Shown: positions 12,040 to 24,379 of the stretch, piece after piece
How positions within the stretch are numbered: position 1 is the first letter of the stretch
Layout: each line of letters starts with the position of its first letter
Source: Pseudisothecium myosuroides
Taxonomy: Eukaryota; Streptophyta; Bryopsida; Hypnales; Lembophyllaceae
Assembly: GCA_951799445.1 (NCBI GenBank)
Contig: OX637288.1
Location: 2,234,501-2,298,500, forward strand
Direction: 5' to 3'
Length of the DNA: 64,000 bases
Position numbers and translations under genes: made by a program
Notes under the pieces: model-generated
The model's input: only the letters and a program-made list of their open reading frames with translations
Databases searched by the model: none
Told to the model about the DNA's origin: nothing

Positions 12040-14246
12040 GGAAGCACACTCAGGAACTGCAGGCAAGAGCCATGGAAGGAGGAAGAAGAGTATCCAGCCG
12101 AGCTCGTTACAGTATACGAAACGCGGGGATGCCCTGGAAGAGAGAACCGAGGAAGAGCTATCAGAAGATTATGAAGAGAAGGATAGCAAGGGACAAAGTA
12201 AGAGGAAATCTCTGAGAGCTCTAAAGTGGGGCAACCAACTTGCTTCGCTGTCTCCTTCCCAACTTCGGCAAGCTATTAGGTGGGACTTCGTTATTGCAAT
12301 CAGTGCCGGAGCTGTGGGAAAGTAGACCAAGCCCCAGATTTTGGCACCTGTTTCCTCATATTGACTGTGGAAATGGCATTGAATTGGAGTGCCAGATTTT
12401 CTATTTTGAGCATGGTGTTGGATAGGAGTCAAATATGAGCTGATTTTCATGAAGAATCTGTCGTTTGCCACGTTGTTTTTAAATGAACGCTGCAGGTGGG
12501 CATCGCTTGATGGGGAAGTCTACGACGCAGTCATGCTGGTCAAGGTAAAGTGGCATCCGCGATATGCTTACTTGTGCTAACTTATATTTGACTGTGCGGG
12601 TTTATGAATTATGAATCTTTTTTTCTATCAAGCTCTGTTCCTGGTTGTTGATGCGTTTCTCGTTCAATTTTTGGTGCGCAGTCACTGGGTCCTAACGTGC
12701 GAAATGGGAAGAGGCGGCAATTTAACTTCATAGGTAAGCACTTCCAACTCAGCATGGGAATTGGTTACAAACAGTGTGGTCTGTTTCCATTTGGAATCGA
12801 ATGCGGATGCTGAATGTTATTGGGAACATACACATGTATACTTTTGGTTCGGTATAAGACCCAAATCTATAGAGATTTGTTTTTATCACCATGTATGAAT
12901 TTCCTATGCAATTTCAAAGTGGGAGGTTGTAGACCGCCAATGAAGGAACAGCGGGCAACCCCATTTCCATTCAAAACTAATTGGTCAGAAATATTTAGCC
13001 AAGTCAAACTTTTATCACGAGTTGTTGTTGGTAACCTGAGGTCAGTTTAGGAGACGGGATCAGGTCTCTAATTGATTTAGTATCCTCTACCTTACTGGAC
13101 GAATTTTCCAGGCAGATACTCATGATTGTGTATGGTCCTCAGGGGGACTACTTCGAGAAGCTGATCCTGAATTAATGGAAGAGGTCCTGACGGCGTGCCA
13201 AGATGGTGACCTTTCAGGCTTGATGGCAAGAACGAAACCAGAGTCAAGTGGTGATGAAATTGACGACACCGAGACCAGTGATGAGAAGACAGAATATCTA
13301 TCTGAGGTGTGATATTGAGTGTGTTAACTCGAATTTGAGATGGTTGATATGATTTTCACTGCTGTAGTAGAAAACCCACCCTCAGCAGAAACCCTAGCCA
13401 TGTTACAGTTTGGCATGGTCTATGTTAGAAACTACCATACGTGGCGTTACAATTGGCAGAGTTTAACGCAGCTAGGTTTCTTGAATACGTCTTGGGGGCG
13501 GGGGTTTCTACTAGTATGTGCTTGAAGCGAACTGCTACTTGAAATACTGACCTGTGACAGAGCGTTAGCGGTAGAAGCTAATCTCTTTCTAGCATTTCAA
13601 CCCTTCCATCATAAAACCACGAAATGGTGATGAAGAGTTCATATTGGGTTGTTCTACTTGCAGGAGGAAAAGATAGCCGCACAGTGGCTGCAAGGCCTTT
13701 TGGGTGGTGATGAGGCTGTCAACAACGATGTCTTTTCAAGCACAAGTGATGTCTACTTTGACCGGCAGGTATGTTTGTTGGTCAACAAATATTTTATCCG
13801 CTCGTACCTGTTGGGCTTTTTACTGGTTGTTAAAATGATGAATGGTTCATATTAGTTTCATCAACTAACGAAACACAAGAGGTCCAAATATATTTTATCA
13901 ATTTTTGTCGCACTCCAGTGATATCTGTTGACAAATAGAACGGAATCTTAGGAGTGATAAGATAAATGGCATTTCTGAGGACATCTTGACACTGTAGATG
14001 GCAAGTCGGACTTCAGGAAAAGATGTGAATCCTCTCCAGTACAGTCCGGTTAGTCTCATTGTCCGGTTAGACTAATAATTTCTTGAATGTATTTTTTTTT
14101 TTCAGGAACTAAAGAAGCTATTGCGAATGGCGAAAGGGACCCAAAATTTACAGTCGACTGATAGATCTGTAGAAGCCACTAAGGCACAAAACACATTGTT
14201 TGAATTTTTATACGATCTTGCCCAAAGACGGCAAACTGACGCTTGA
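12040..14246 (+). CDS. Acidic protein of unknown function, six 3' exons
   Basis: Six exons join in phase: 12040-12279, 12495-12543, 12682-12733, 13116-13306, 13664-13768 and 14106-14246 (stop TGA). They encode about 258 residues; the first exon opens in mid-codon, so a 5' exon is missing. The N-terminal part is basic and charged (GRRKKS; then EERTEEELSEDYEEKD), followed by a SPSQLRQAIRWASLDGEVYD segment with a possible small beta-barrel (Tudor-like) feel, then a VRNGKRRQFNFI strand. The C-terminal half is acidic, with EEKIAAQWLQGLLGG and a final ELKKLLRMAKG...LFEFLYDLAQRR helix. I do not recognise the family. The composition suggests a nuclear or chromatin-linked protein (inference). It converges with ACX3, the stops being about 720 bp apart. 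Confidence 0.65.
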
Positions 14247-14967
14247 TCATTTGATCTTTTAATTATTCTATTTTCTCATTTAGATATCACGTTTCAATTC
14301 TTTGATGGGTTAATACTGATATGATATTTTATTGATCCCATTTTAATGTTTTCTTAGTACTGAAACGGCTCTGCTTGAAAGGTTGATACTGAAACAACTG
14401 ATAATCTAATGGTGAGGGACTTTTATGATGAAGATTGTGTTCTCATAGGGCCAGGTGGCTCTTAGAATGTGTGAAGTGGCCACTTCTGGCAATTTGGGCA
14501 TTTAGGGGTTTATGGCCTTAGGGAATGGAAATAACATAAGTATGGTATTGAAATGCTTAACATTGTAACTGGATCACGACAATGTTATCTTAGTTCTTAA
14601 CGAGCTCGTCATTGTTCCACATTCCAGGCAAGTACATCCTATTGTGACCAATTCCTTAAAACCGACCCCTCAATATTTTTGTCATAAATATGGTATACAA
14701 TATCTAGTCATGAGTCATGACTCATGAGAGCTTGGGTTGATTTGGGGTACACCTATTTTCAGCACTTCGAAAATTCATAATTTATTCATTCAATGTCCAA
14801 AATACATGCTAAAAATACATGCTAAGGAAACTTGAAATGTCCTCTTAACTCCCAAAAATGACTTAAGACAAGATAATAATAGGAACTATGTTTGAATGCT
14901 TATTTAAGATGCTTTTATCTTCACCAGATTTTCGTTCACTAGTGCACCATCTAATCATGACATCCTT

Positions 14968-17900
14968 TCAGGCTAAGAGTCCGATACTTTCAGAAGAAAC
15001 TGCTGAAGAAGAAGCTGAAGCTGAACTGCAAACATTGTTCCAGGAGTTGGAATCGACCCAGTCAAATGCAATAGGGCCAAGGAATGGCGGGGGAATGCCG
15101 AAGGAGTCCACCAAATGAAGTGTTTGTGGCCGCAACTCAGCACACAGAACAGCAACTTCTGCCTGAATCAGTTGTGACTGCTCTGGTGAGAGAATTCCAT
15201 ACCTGCCAATTCAGCGAAAGGATTGATTAATAATGTGTACGAAGACTTATGAATCTACAAGTGGCATGCAAAATTGAAGAGATGTGAGAGTGATAAGCTT
15301 TTAACCACTTTCTTCTTCCTAGTTTTTATCACGACTTATTTAGTTTTCCAAGATTTGACTTCTTCGCCTTCGAATCACCAAGATCGCTGCATTCTCAAGT
15401 ACAACATCTATTATTTTACGTGCACAATGTCACACAATCTATAGTTCAAACTTCCCTCTTCGCAATTGTTCGAAACTGAACATATTCTGTGAAAAGGGAT
15501 TGTTGCAAATTTTGGAATGGGATACAGAATAACACTATTATCTGCAGAGTTCAATTGAATTTTGTTGGCAAAGAATTCCTGAATCTTCCTAATTCGAAAA
15601 CTTACCGCAAGAAGACGGCCCCCTCGTCTGCAACTGACAGCACGAATAGCGTTCGTAGCAATCCCAGCACCTGCTTCATGGAGTCAGCTTCCGCTTGTTG
15701 CTCTGCAACCAGAGTACTTTCCAGAACTAGCCTCTCTGAGAATGCCTTCCCCAAATCCTCCGCCAGCTGATAGCTCTGTACATGATCCCAACAACAACAA
15801 AATTGACTTTCAGATTAAACTCTTTGTTTAGTGAGTCACAAATACTATTCTACTATTGCAACACATAATGCCAATTAAGACCGTGATTTGAGAAAACTTT
15901 GTCCCTATTCTCATCGGATAGAACACCAATTTCGTTAAAGTGGCGCGATTTGGGTGCTAAAAAGTGCGACATACATGTACGTAAAGGTCTAAAATCTAGG
16001 ACTGATACAAATCGAAATATGCAAGTAATGTGCAATTTCACTGCTTGCATTCGGTGAAATCAATGCGGGAAGCTATCTGAAAACTTACCAACAGAAGCGC
16101 TTCGGTGGTAGACAGTCCTGTTGATATGAGTTCCTTGACCTGTAAGTCTAACCGTTCCAGTAAACCTCGCTCCCTCAAGCGGAATAGCGCCAGCTTTTCA
16201 ATCAATACAAGAACCAAAGTGATTCATTAATAACAGCTCAACTATAAATCATGAACTGGTGGAGCAGAAATGGGACTTCAGTTCATTCTTTAGCATGAAT
16301 CTCCATCTCCTTACGGCAACATTTCTTTTTTGGCGATACGAGCCCACTACCAGGGTCAAAAAGTTGGTCATTCCCTCCAGATTTATTCACATTCACTGGC
16401 CCTTGTTGCAGGTGGAATCGAAGAAAAGAAGCAAATGGAGTATACCAGACCCATGTTCAACATGAGACGCAGCGCCAAACATCTAACATGTTGTCTGTTA
16501 CCAAAAATGTGTCGAACAAGACGACTCTGAGTTTCACGTCAAGATCTGACATGGTATGTAGTACTCCGCACAAGTCAGAAGGGTTAGAAGTGTTAGGATG
16601 CTCTTAACGTCAATTTCGCTAAAGAAATTTGTTTATTAAAAAGAAACGTTGCCGTAAGGTTTAAGGTTTACGACTTTCTTGCTTAATAGAATTATGAAGC
16701 GTTACCTGAAAGTTGGAATCGCGGAGCGTTGAACTGTTCGCGTCCGGCAGGACAGGAGGAGGGTGATTGAAATGCTCCAGGCCCATGCCCTTCATGGGCC
16801 TGCCTTTCATGCGAGCCACAAAGTAATCCCCCAGCAATGCCTTGCTCACCTGCTGCATCAGCACATTGTTGTCCCCCTCAAATGTGGACTGCACGTCATG
16901 CTCGGCTTTGAGCTGGCCTATACGATTCTCCGACTTCAATCCTTGCCCTCCACATGCCTCTCGGCATTCCTGAAACCCACACAACCGTGACAGGGCTCAT
17001 ATGCTTTTGTAGGTAAATGAAAGAGGATTCTATTGCACCACATAAAGTGTTGTTTGATATTGAATGCAAAAGTTATGGAGTATCAAAGTTTTAGAAGAAA
17101 CTGTATGCTGAAATTGTTTCAGGGGAAATATTATCTAGATTGATGTACACCAGCGGTTTTAGGGTTTGAGTGGCACTTTGGGTAAGCTAGCAGGTTCAAT
17201 CAAATTTTCCCATACACGTTCACTCCAAATCTAGGTTGATTGTTATTCAAAGGTTGACAAGTAAAGAATGAAAAGAAGGAATGCGTGAAGTATAAGATGT
17301 TCATACTTAGACTTGGGCGATCACAGAAACATGAGACAAACCTGGAGGGTGCGCATGCAGTGCCATGTAAACATGGCCTTGAACCCACTAGACATGACGT
17401 GAGCAATCTTGATGTCGTTGGGCTTTTTGTTGAAGTGCAATTTCTTCAAATCCAGTGCGGCAAAATTCATAGCATATCTGCAGTTTCATCAAACATGCAA
17501 CAGCGTCTCGTGAACATTTTCAAACACACGATACTTTGAATTTGCATGGAAGGTTGAGCCTCACAAAAGCCCCTCCCCACACCGATTATTAATCGTTTTA
17601 ATAATAAATTTTCAACCTATTAAACGAATGCCATTTCAATACTAAGAAAATCATGTCATTTCAGTACTAGAAAGACATTCGAAACATACCAAAATGGCAA
17701 TAAAAACAATGTCATTTCATTACTAACCCTCCAACCACTGATACAACTAAGAAACCGTAGGAGATATCAATTAAGTAGTGCGAACATAATACGAGGAGGG
17801 TATGAGATTTGAAATTGCACGGAGCTTGTAATTGGTAGAAAACTCTGCATGAAACTCATTGAGTACTTAAAGGATACTTAATAGAGTGATCCTTTTGAGA

Positions 17901-20900
17901 TGAGGATCACCGACATTATGAACAAGTGGAGTTATCAAATTAATGTACATGAGAATGTCGAAAGTCCTTACGTTTTGGCCAAAAGAGGCAGCAAGCGATG
18001 TTGGTGACTGGGGTAGTCCAGCAGGAGGACCTCAGGCTGGTGAATGGATTGGGAGAAGGCTCGCCTGGTCAGAGCATAGCGCAGGGCTGTTGCCAGACCC
18101 AGCTTGGCTTGGTTGATGGCACTCATAGCGATCGTCACTCGACCTGCTGTGAGGGGAGCCATGAAAACACCGAATCTCTGTGCAGCAGTAACAACAAGAT
18201 TAAAATACAAACAAATAAGCTACAAAACTTGGAAAAAAATGAAAATGAAAATGAAAATTAGAAGAGAAAAAACAACTAGCACTGTTGAAGATCTCAGTCA
18301 CGAGAATCCAAGCTCCTAATTGAGTCAGTGTCATAACATTCTATGATCTAGAGATTCCATGTCTTGAACCGGCCATGACAACTCACTAGAGGATGGAATG
18401 CAGTATTCTTGTGGAGGAATTCGCGCCAGCTTATTATGCCGATTTATCTACTGTGAACTTGTTTGCTCATTTGTGGGTGTTAGGGTGAGAATGGCTTGGT
18501 GGATGACTTGAGTGAATCCGACAAAGGTGAAAAAGAGACCCTACAAATAAAAAGATGAGACCACATCTTCTCAATCAACAATCAAAATCTACTCCTTATG
18601 GTGAATGAAATGAAAATAGCAAGCCAAGGTATCAAATCATACGCTACCTGATCCGGATTCTCGATAGAACACACGTATTGCCCATCTGGGGTGACATCGG
18701 CAACAGAGTTGAGCAAATTCTCTCGAGGAATTCTCACTTTGTCAAACCTGGTAAGCAATCATCCATCAATTCTGAGCTTGTTGCTCAGGCTTCCAATACA
18801 AGCCAACCCTTTTAATATGAACTTCTCGGATCTGATCGCCTCCTTGTAGTAGTGCTTGCTCTTAGTTAAATTTTTGAACTTGAAATGAATGAGGAGAATT
18901 CACTCACCAAATGCGTCCATTGTCAACACCATTCAATCCAGTTTTGTAACCACAGTCAGCAATTCGTATGCCGGGGCAGCAACGTCCCTGGGCATCACGG
19001 ATTTGGCATACAAAGGCGTGAACTCCTTCATTTCTCCCATTAATGAGGAGCTGGGAGAATACAATTGTGTGGGTAGCATGCTGCAGGGAAGCAAAACAAC
19101 AAAACACAATTAAAAAGAACTTATATATTAATTACAAGAACATACCCAATTTAAACATTGGAGTTAATTCTTGATTTTAGGTACACCTAGAGTCCAAACT
19201 TTGGAAATTCTGGAAACGTTTAAGGCCATGGAGCTTACCTTTGCAGCTCCTCCTATCCAGTACTTTTGAGCTGATTCACAAGGAGTGTCGATAATAAACT
19301 CTTGGGTAGATGAGTCATACGTGGTTAACGTCTCAATTCCACGCACCTGATCATCAGTAACACATTCACCTCCATCACAACAAAGCTTCTCTACATACTT
19401 CAAAGAGTAGCCATCAACAAAGTATTCTATCAATAGAATTAGAATATTTCATAAAATTTTAGGTCAAAATTTTTTGACCATGCCGAGAGAGGTCTCCCTA
19501 TGCATGGTCAAAGTGAAGGCCTTCCCACAATACCTACAGTCGGCATCCCTGAGTATGATCATTATAATCATAGGGGTGGTGCAGGAGTTTTTCTTTACAA
19601 TGTCTAATGACTTTTTTGAAACAGCCTGAGGTGCAGTTGCCTTTTACATTTCTAAATTATATCATGCTGATTTTGGACACCTACATTTGGACCAGAAAGC
19701 AACACTCCAACCTCAAACTTATATCAATGACAGAAAATGTACACAATCAAAACATGAGGCCAAGAGAGCCAAGTTACTTGACATTGGTAAAATAATGTCA
19801 TACTAATTTTGGACACCTACAATTTGGGGGGGGGAAAAAAAAAAAAAAAACTCAAACCTACACAAAATAGTGAAATTAGGTTGCCCCGTACTAAATTTCA
19901 ACATTTGACACTATATATAGAGAGAGAGATTGTTATTGTACAAGAATGCACTACTTTTTGAATTAGATATTGTTGTAATTGGGACTCAAGAATCTCTATG
20001 TGTACAAATGGAAATATCTAAGGAAATATTTGTTGACTTTGATGACTTGTAAAGTAAATTTCTTGGGATTTGTCAACCTAGTTTCACTATTTTGTGTCAA
20101 TATTGATGATACAACCTAAACATGAGAAGTCCAAGAGAGCCCACAGAGTCCTAGAGAGCCAAGAGTGCCCAGAGAGACCAGTGCTCAAGACAATCAACTT
20201 TGAAACTTCATAACTTATTCATACAGTGTCCAAATAATACACGCTAAAGTGCGTTGGAATCCTCTTTCACATGCCAACAAGATCCACGAGGAAGTGAACT
20301 TGCAAACTTACATTACTGCCGTGTCCCAGCTCCGTCATTGCGAAGCACCCTAAAACCTCCAGTTCCTCCGTCTTCTTCCCCCACCTCGCCCGATGCCTCT
20401 CCGTGCCCAGAAACAGAATGGAGCCTCCCCAGAGATGGAAGTGCATGCCCACCTTGATCACCAGCGAGTGGTCAAATATCCCCAAAGTCTCGAAGAGCGC
20501 CGTCTGCTGCAACGACTTCTCCAAAGAAGGTGGGCAGAACGAGTCCTTGAATAGCCCCTGTTGGGCCAGAAAGCGGACGCGCTCCAGGGTCTTCTCGCGC
20601 TGCTCGTCCATGGAAACGTTCAAATCTGGGCTAGCGAACACTTGGTCTTTGAATGATCGTGAGATGAATAAGTTGGAGGTGAGCATTAAGTTGAAGGCGT
20701 AGTCTCGGGTGGAGATGTCGTGGCCGTCGAGGAGCTGACGCATGGCGGCTTTGTCGAAGGATGGGAGCTCTGTGCAGGCAGTGCAGGAGCCGTTTGGTGA
20801 GATTGAAGACTTGGAGGTTTTAAGAGAATTAGTTATGGACAGTTATGCTTCATGTCATGGAAACGCCCACTCTGTTAAATTGTCGGTATTATTCCATGCC

Positions 20901-22144
20901 GGGGTCATTCTGATAGTAGTTAGACTACATTAGCTTGCAGTGCGGGTAGATATGCAAATTCATACTTACGCAAATTGCATTTCAATTCATCACAAAATTC
21001 TGCTCTGGGCTCTCTGCGGGTGCCGGAGGTTTGGTGAGATTGGATACTTGCGGGTTTGAAAGAGTGTTCTAGAAAGACACGGGCCTACGTCAATTTCGTT
21101 AAATTGCCAAAATTTCAGTGAAATGGCGAGATGGATCCTCAAGATAGGAAGGGAATGAAATGATTTCGGGAGCTCGGAGGGGGTGAGGTGGAAATCCTAG
21201 TTAGCGGTGCACAATGTTGAGTGGATGAAATGTCATTTGCAAATCTATTGGCACAGCAAGCTTCTGTAGATGTCAAAAATGGCGCACAGAATATTGCCAA
21301 TTTATCAGAATTGACGTTGATTATGCTTGTTTTCCTTGCAGGAACATCACTCAGTAGTTTCCCAGATGATTATTTGCACTAGGAAGGGGGGAAATCAGGG
21401 AAATTTAGTGGCACAAAATTTCCTTGTGAACTGGGAATGGCAATTCGGGAACCAGAGGTAGTCTCCCTACATGTGAGAAAAGTGAGAAAGTTTGAAATTG
21501 AACATTGTGACACCCCTTACTGAATTGAACTGCACTCTGTCCCACGGACAATGCGTTGGGAATATGGTTAGAATTGAGTCTAAATTGATTTCAACAAGTC
21601 AAGCTAGAATCTATCTTAATTAGACACTAGTACAAACCTCTTGCTGAACAACTTTGAAAAAAAGTTCCACATTGAAATGCTTAAAACCGCCGGGACTTGC
21701 CGAGGTTCAAACAACATTCCATGCGTATTTTTCGTCCTACAAGATTTATTTCAACAAGGGACTTGCACTAGTGTATCACTGTGATAGATTCCATCCCGAG
21801 ATATTGAACACTTACATCAAGGAATTTTGAACGATTCCCAGGTATTTTCTCATTGAAAAACGAAATATTGAGATGTATCAGCTGGAAGGTTGAAACAATA
21901 TCCCAATTATGTTGTTTACACTAGCGTATGACCGAGATACATTCAACTCAAAAATCAACAGAGAAATAAAATCAGAGTCAGAGCTGTCGTAGGATTCCTT
22001 ACCAGAATTCGCCTCCGGAGGCTCGTAGGCCAAACACTCCGAAGCTTGGACTGAAGACGCTGCAGGAACAGACTCCATTAAGTGCTTGGTGAGAACTTGT
22101 ATCCGCCATGGCGCCCTATTGCTTCGGCACTCCGCCATCTCCAC
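14968..22144 (-). CDS. ACX3: Peroxisomal medium-chain acyl-CoA oxidase, ACX3 type
   Basis: Catalyses the first, H2O2-producing step of peroxisomal beta-oxidation on medium-chain acyl-CoAs (known of the family). Eleven exons, in transcript order: 22144-22003, 20769-20312, 19346-19239, 19080-18908, 18747-18648, 18177-17972, 17477-17342, 16969-16706, 16193-16089, 15775-15606 and 15202-14968. They total 2,097 nt (698 aa plus stop) with canonical sites and no frame break. Residues 14-22 are RIQVLTKHL, a clean PTS2 (R-I-x5-H-L). [12 protein letters not shown] ends near residue 200 (FAD/substrate region), and [10 protein letters not shown] starts near 442; its Glu corresponds to the catalytic base of acyl-CoA oxidases. 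Further ACX3 hallmarks are [25 protein letters not shown] and RIPRENLL segments. The length fits ACX3 (about 675 aa). The C-terminus ends in an Ala/Ser-rich tail without PTS1. The ATG at 20743 is internal; exon 1 supplies the true start. Confidence 0.95.
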
Positions 22145-23937
22145 AAAAATTCTCCCAACACAGGAGCACTCACCTCGGAGTTTGAATACACAGGAGTATC
22201 AGAACTTTCCCAGATAGTTTTGCAATAGGAATGGGGGAATCAGAGAAACTTGGAGCCATAAATTTCCCTATTAACACACTAGCTGAAAACCGGGAATGGC
22301 AATCAGGAAACCAGAGATCATCTCCCTCTGTAATATCACCACTGCGACTATCTAGCTATCTCCGCCTTGCACTCAGAAGCTTGTGATCAATCTCTACAAA
22401 ACTTGCAACTAATCAAACATGTTGTTGACTGGAGCCCAATTGCATCGACATCATGCAATCGAACTAGCTACTGGCCACCGATTCCTCACGACCTGGGATT
22501 CCATAGCCGACGAAAGGGATTGGAATTTCAACATACTGATCAGCTGCTTGCCTAACTTATATATCTCGGTTTAGAAATCATGCATGAATATCTGGGATCC
22601 AGGATTTATGCTTGCGTTGACTACACCTGAGCTCTGACTTGCTAAGTAAAGACAGTCGGCGATCATCCGCAACAATTGCAACAAATTCCTACAAAGGTGA
22701 GAAAACAACGAGAGAGGAGCACGTCACTACGGGACGTAGGCAGGAGTAGTATGTTCGCTAGACGTGCGGCCGCCTAATCTGTCGTTTTTGTTGAATGGAG
22801 TTTGACTTTCGGTACTGTAGAGTTTGGAATCTTTAGCAGCTACAGTTGACAAGAATTCAACTCTGCAGTCTACATTGGTCAGAAGCTAATGGGAGTTGAA
22901 TTTTCCAAGCTGACGAGTGACGACGGATGGTTGACGTACCGGTACTTTGATTCGTAGTTTGGTGGACGAGAAGGAATGACTATACAATTACAAGGAATGG
23001 CTACTATTACAAGCTTTGGTTCCGTCTTATACGCAGCAGAAACGTGTGGATTTGTGACTGTTACAGGGTCGGGCAGACGGAGCCTTCTTGGGCACCCAAG
23101 AACAAGTATTTAGACGAGAATTTTCGTTAAATTGGAAATTTTCAATTAGAATGTTAAATTTTGCATTATTTTATTGAAGAATGAAGATAAATCTATGCCA
23201 CGAGTTGTCAAAGGCAACTCGTGTGTGCATCTGAAATTTTCCATTTTAATTGAAGTTGCCATTCCTGTTGAGCTAGATCACAAACATCCAGAATCCCCAC
23301 TTTCAGGGTCCAGTATATATAGTTCGTTTTTGTCAGATTTTTCAAAATTCTGTATGAAAATGTTTCCAAATGAATGAAGTTTCTGATTCACTGCAAATTG
23401 TGTCATTTTAAAATGGCATGAAAAGTTATGAAGTTCAAAGCCTTAGTAGGTTGATGACCTAAATTCGACACTTGGAACAAATGTTTGAGGGGTGTACATC
23501 CTCTTTATCAAAATAATTATACCCATTATAGCAACGAGCCCTCTTGTAGCACAGCCTTCAACAGTTGATCGGTTGACAACCACCAATGGAATCTGAACCA
23601 ACTTAGTTTGATCAACAATGCCTAGACTAACTTCAAACAAAAGGTAAGTATATCCAAAATAGTCCCCAACCCAATTGTTCCCCCATTGTTGGGCCCAATA
23701 GAACCCAATAGTGAAAATTGTAATGGATTGGCATTAGACAACTTCAGAGTGGAATAGGGTTTAGGGTTTAGGATACAGTAGGAATAATGCCTTAGTTGCA
23801 GTTCCTATTGTATCCAAAATAATGCATCAAATGGATGCCTACGCATTCCTGAGGAGGGACGCTTTGGAGGGCATTTGTTTCTCACATCATGGACAAAACA
23901 GTTTACCGCATTACAAAATTTAATAATTCCCTACTTT
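22145..23937. other. Upstream region of ACX3 and intergenic DNA
   Basis: About 1.8 kb between the ACX3 start codon (transcribed leftward) and the 3' repeats of the next minus-strand gene. It must contain the ACX3 promoter and 5' UTR, but I see no motif that fixes the transcription start. The stretch 22300-23100 is less AT-rich than usual. No coding frame is convincing. Confidence 0.5.
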
Positions 23938-24330
23938 CTTTTCTGCCCACTTTTTCTACACAAACAAAATTCATCATTACTATACCATTGAGTAATCACA
24001 ACACACTCGAAAGGTGTGTTACTGTCCCTGCTTTGATTACTGCATATATATCCTCTTCGTAACCTTTTCTGCCCTCCTTTCTTAAACAAACAAAATACAT
24101 CATTATTTTTCCATTAAGTAATCACAACACACACAAAACATGTTGAAGAGAGTTGGTGTCCCTGCTGTGGTTACTGCATTGATTTCCTCTTCCAAACCGT
24201 TTCTGCATCTTTTATTACACAAACAAGATGCGTGATTATTTTTCCATCGAATAATCGCGACACACAAAAAACATGTTTTAGAGAGTTGTGGTCCCTGATT
24301 TGATTACTGCATTGATAATCTCTTCCTAAC
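23938..24330. repeat. Three degenerate tandem units of about 125-135 bp
   Basis: Units start at about 23938, 24063 and 24197. Each runs (C)TTTTCTGC...ACACAAACAA...CATTATTTTTCCAT..AGTAATC(A/G)C(A/G)ACACAC...GTCCCTG.TTTGATTACTGCAT...CTCTTC. They lie just beyond the stop codon (24380) of the minus-strand gene, where its 3' UTR would be. Confidence 0.75.
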
Positions 24331-24379
24331 CTGCTGTACAACTTAACCTTCTCCACGAAGTCAGCCGTAAGTCGAGGAG

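Noticed and set aside
14888..15118. Plus-strand acidic frame that looked like a final exon of the 12-kb gene
   Set aside because: It is antisense to the last ACX3 exon (15202-14968), which matches the family in frame and phase; the plus-strand gene already ends at 14246.
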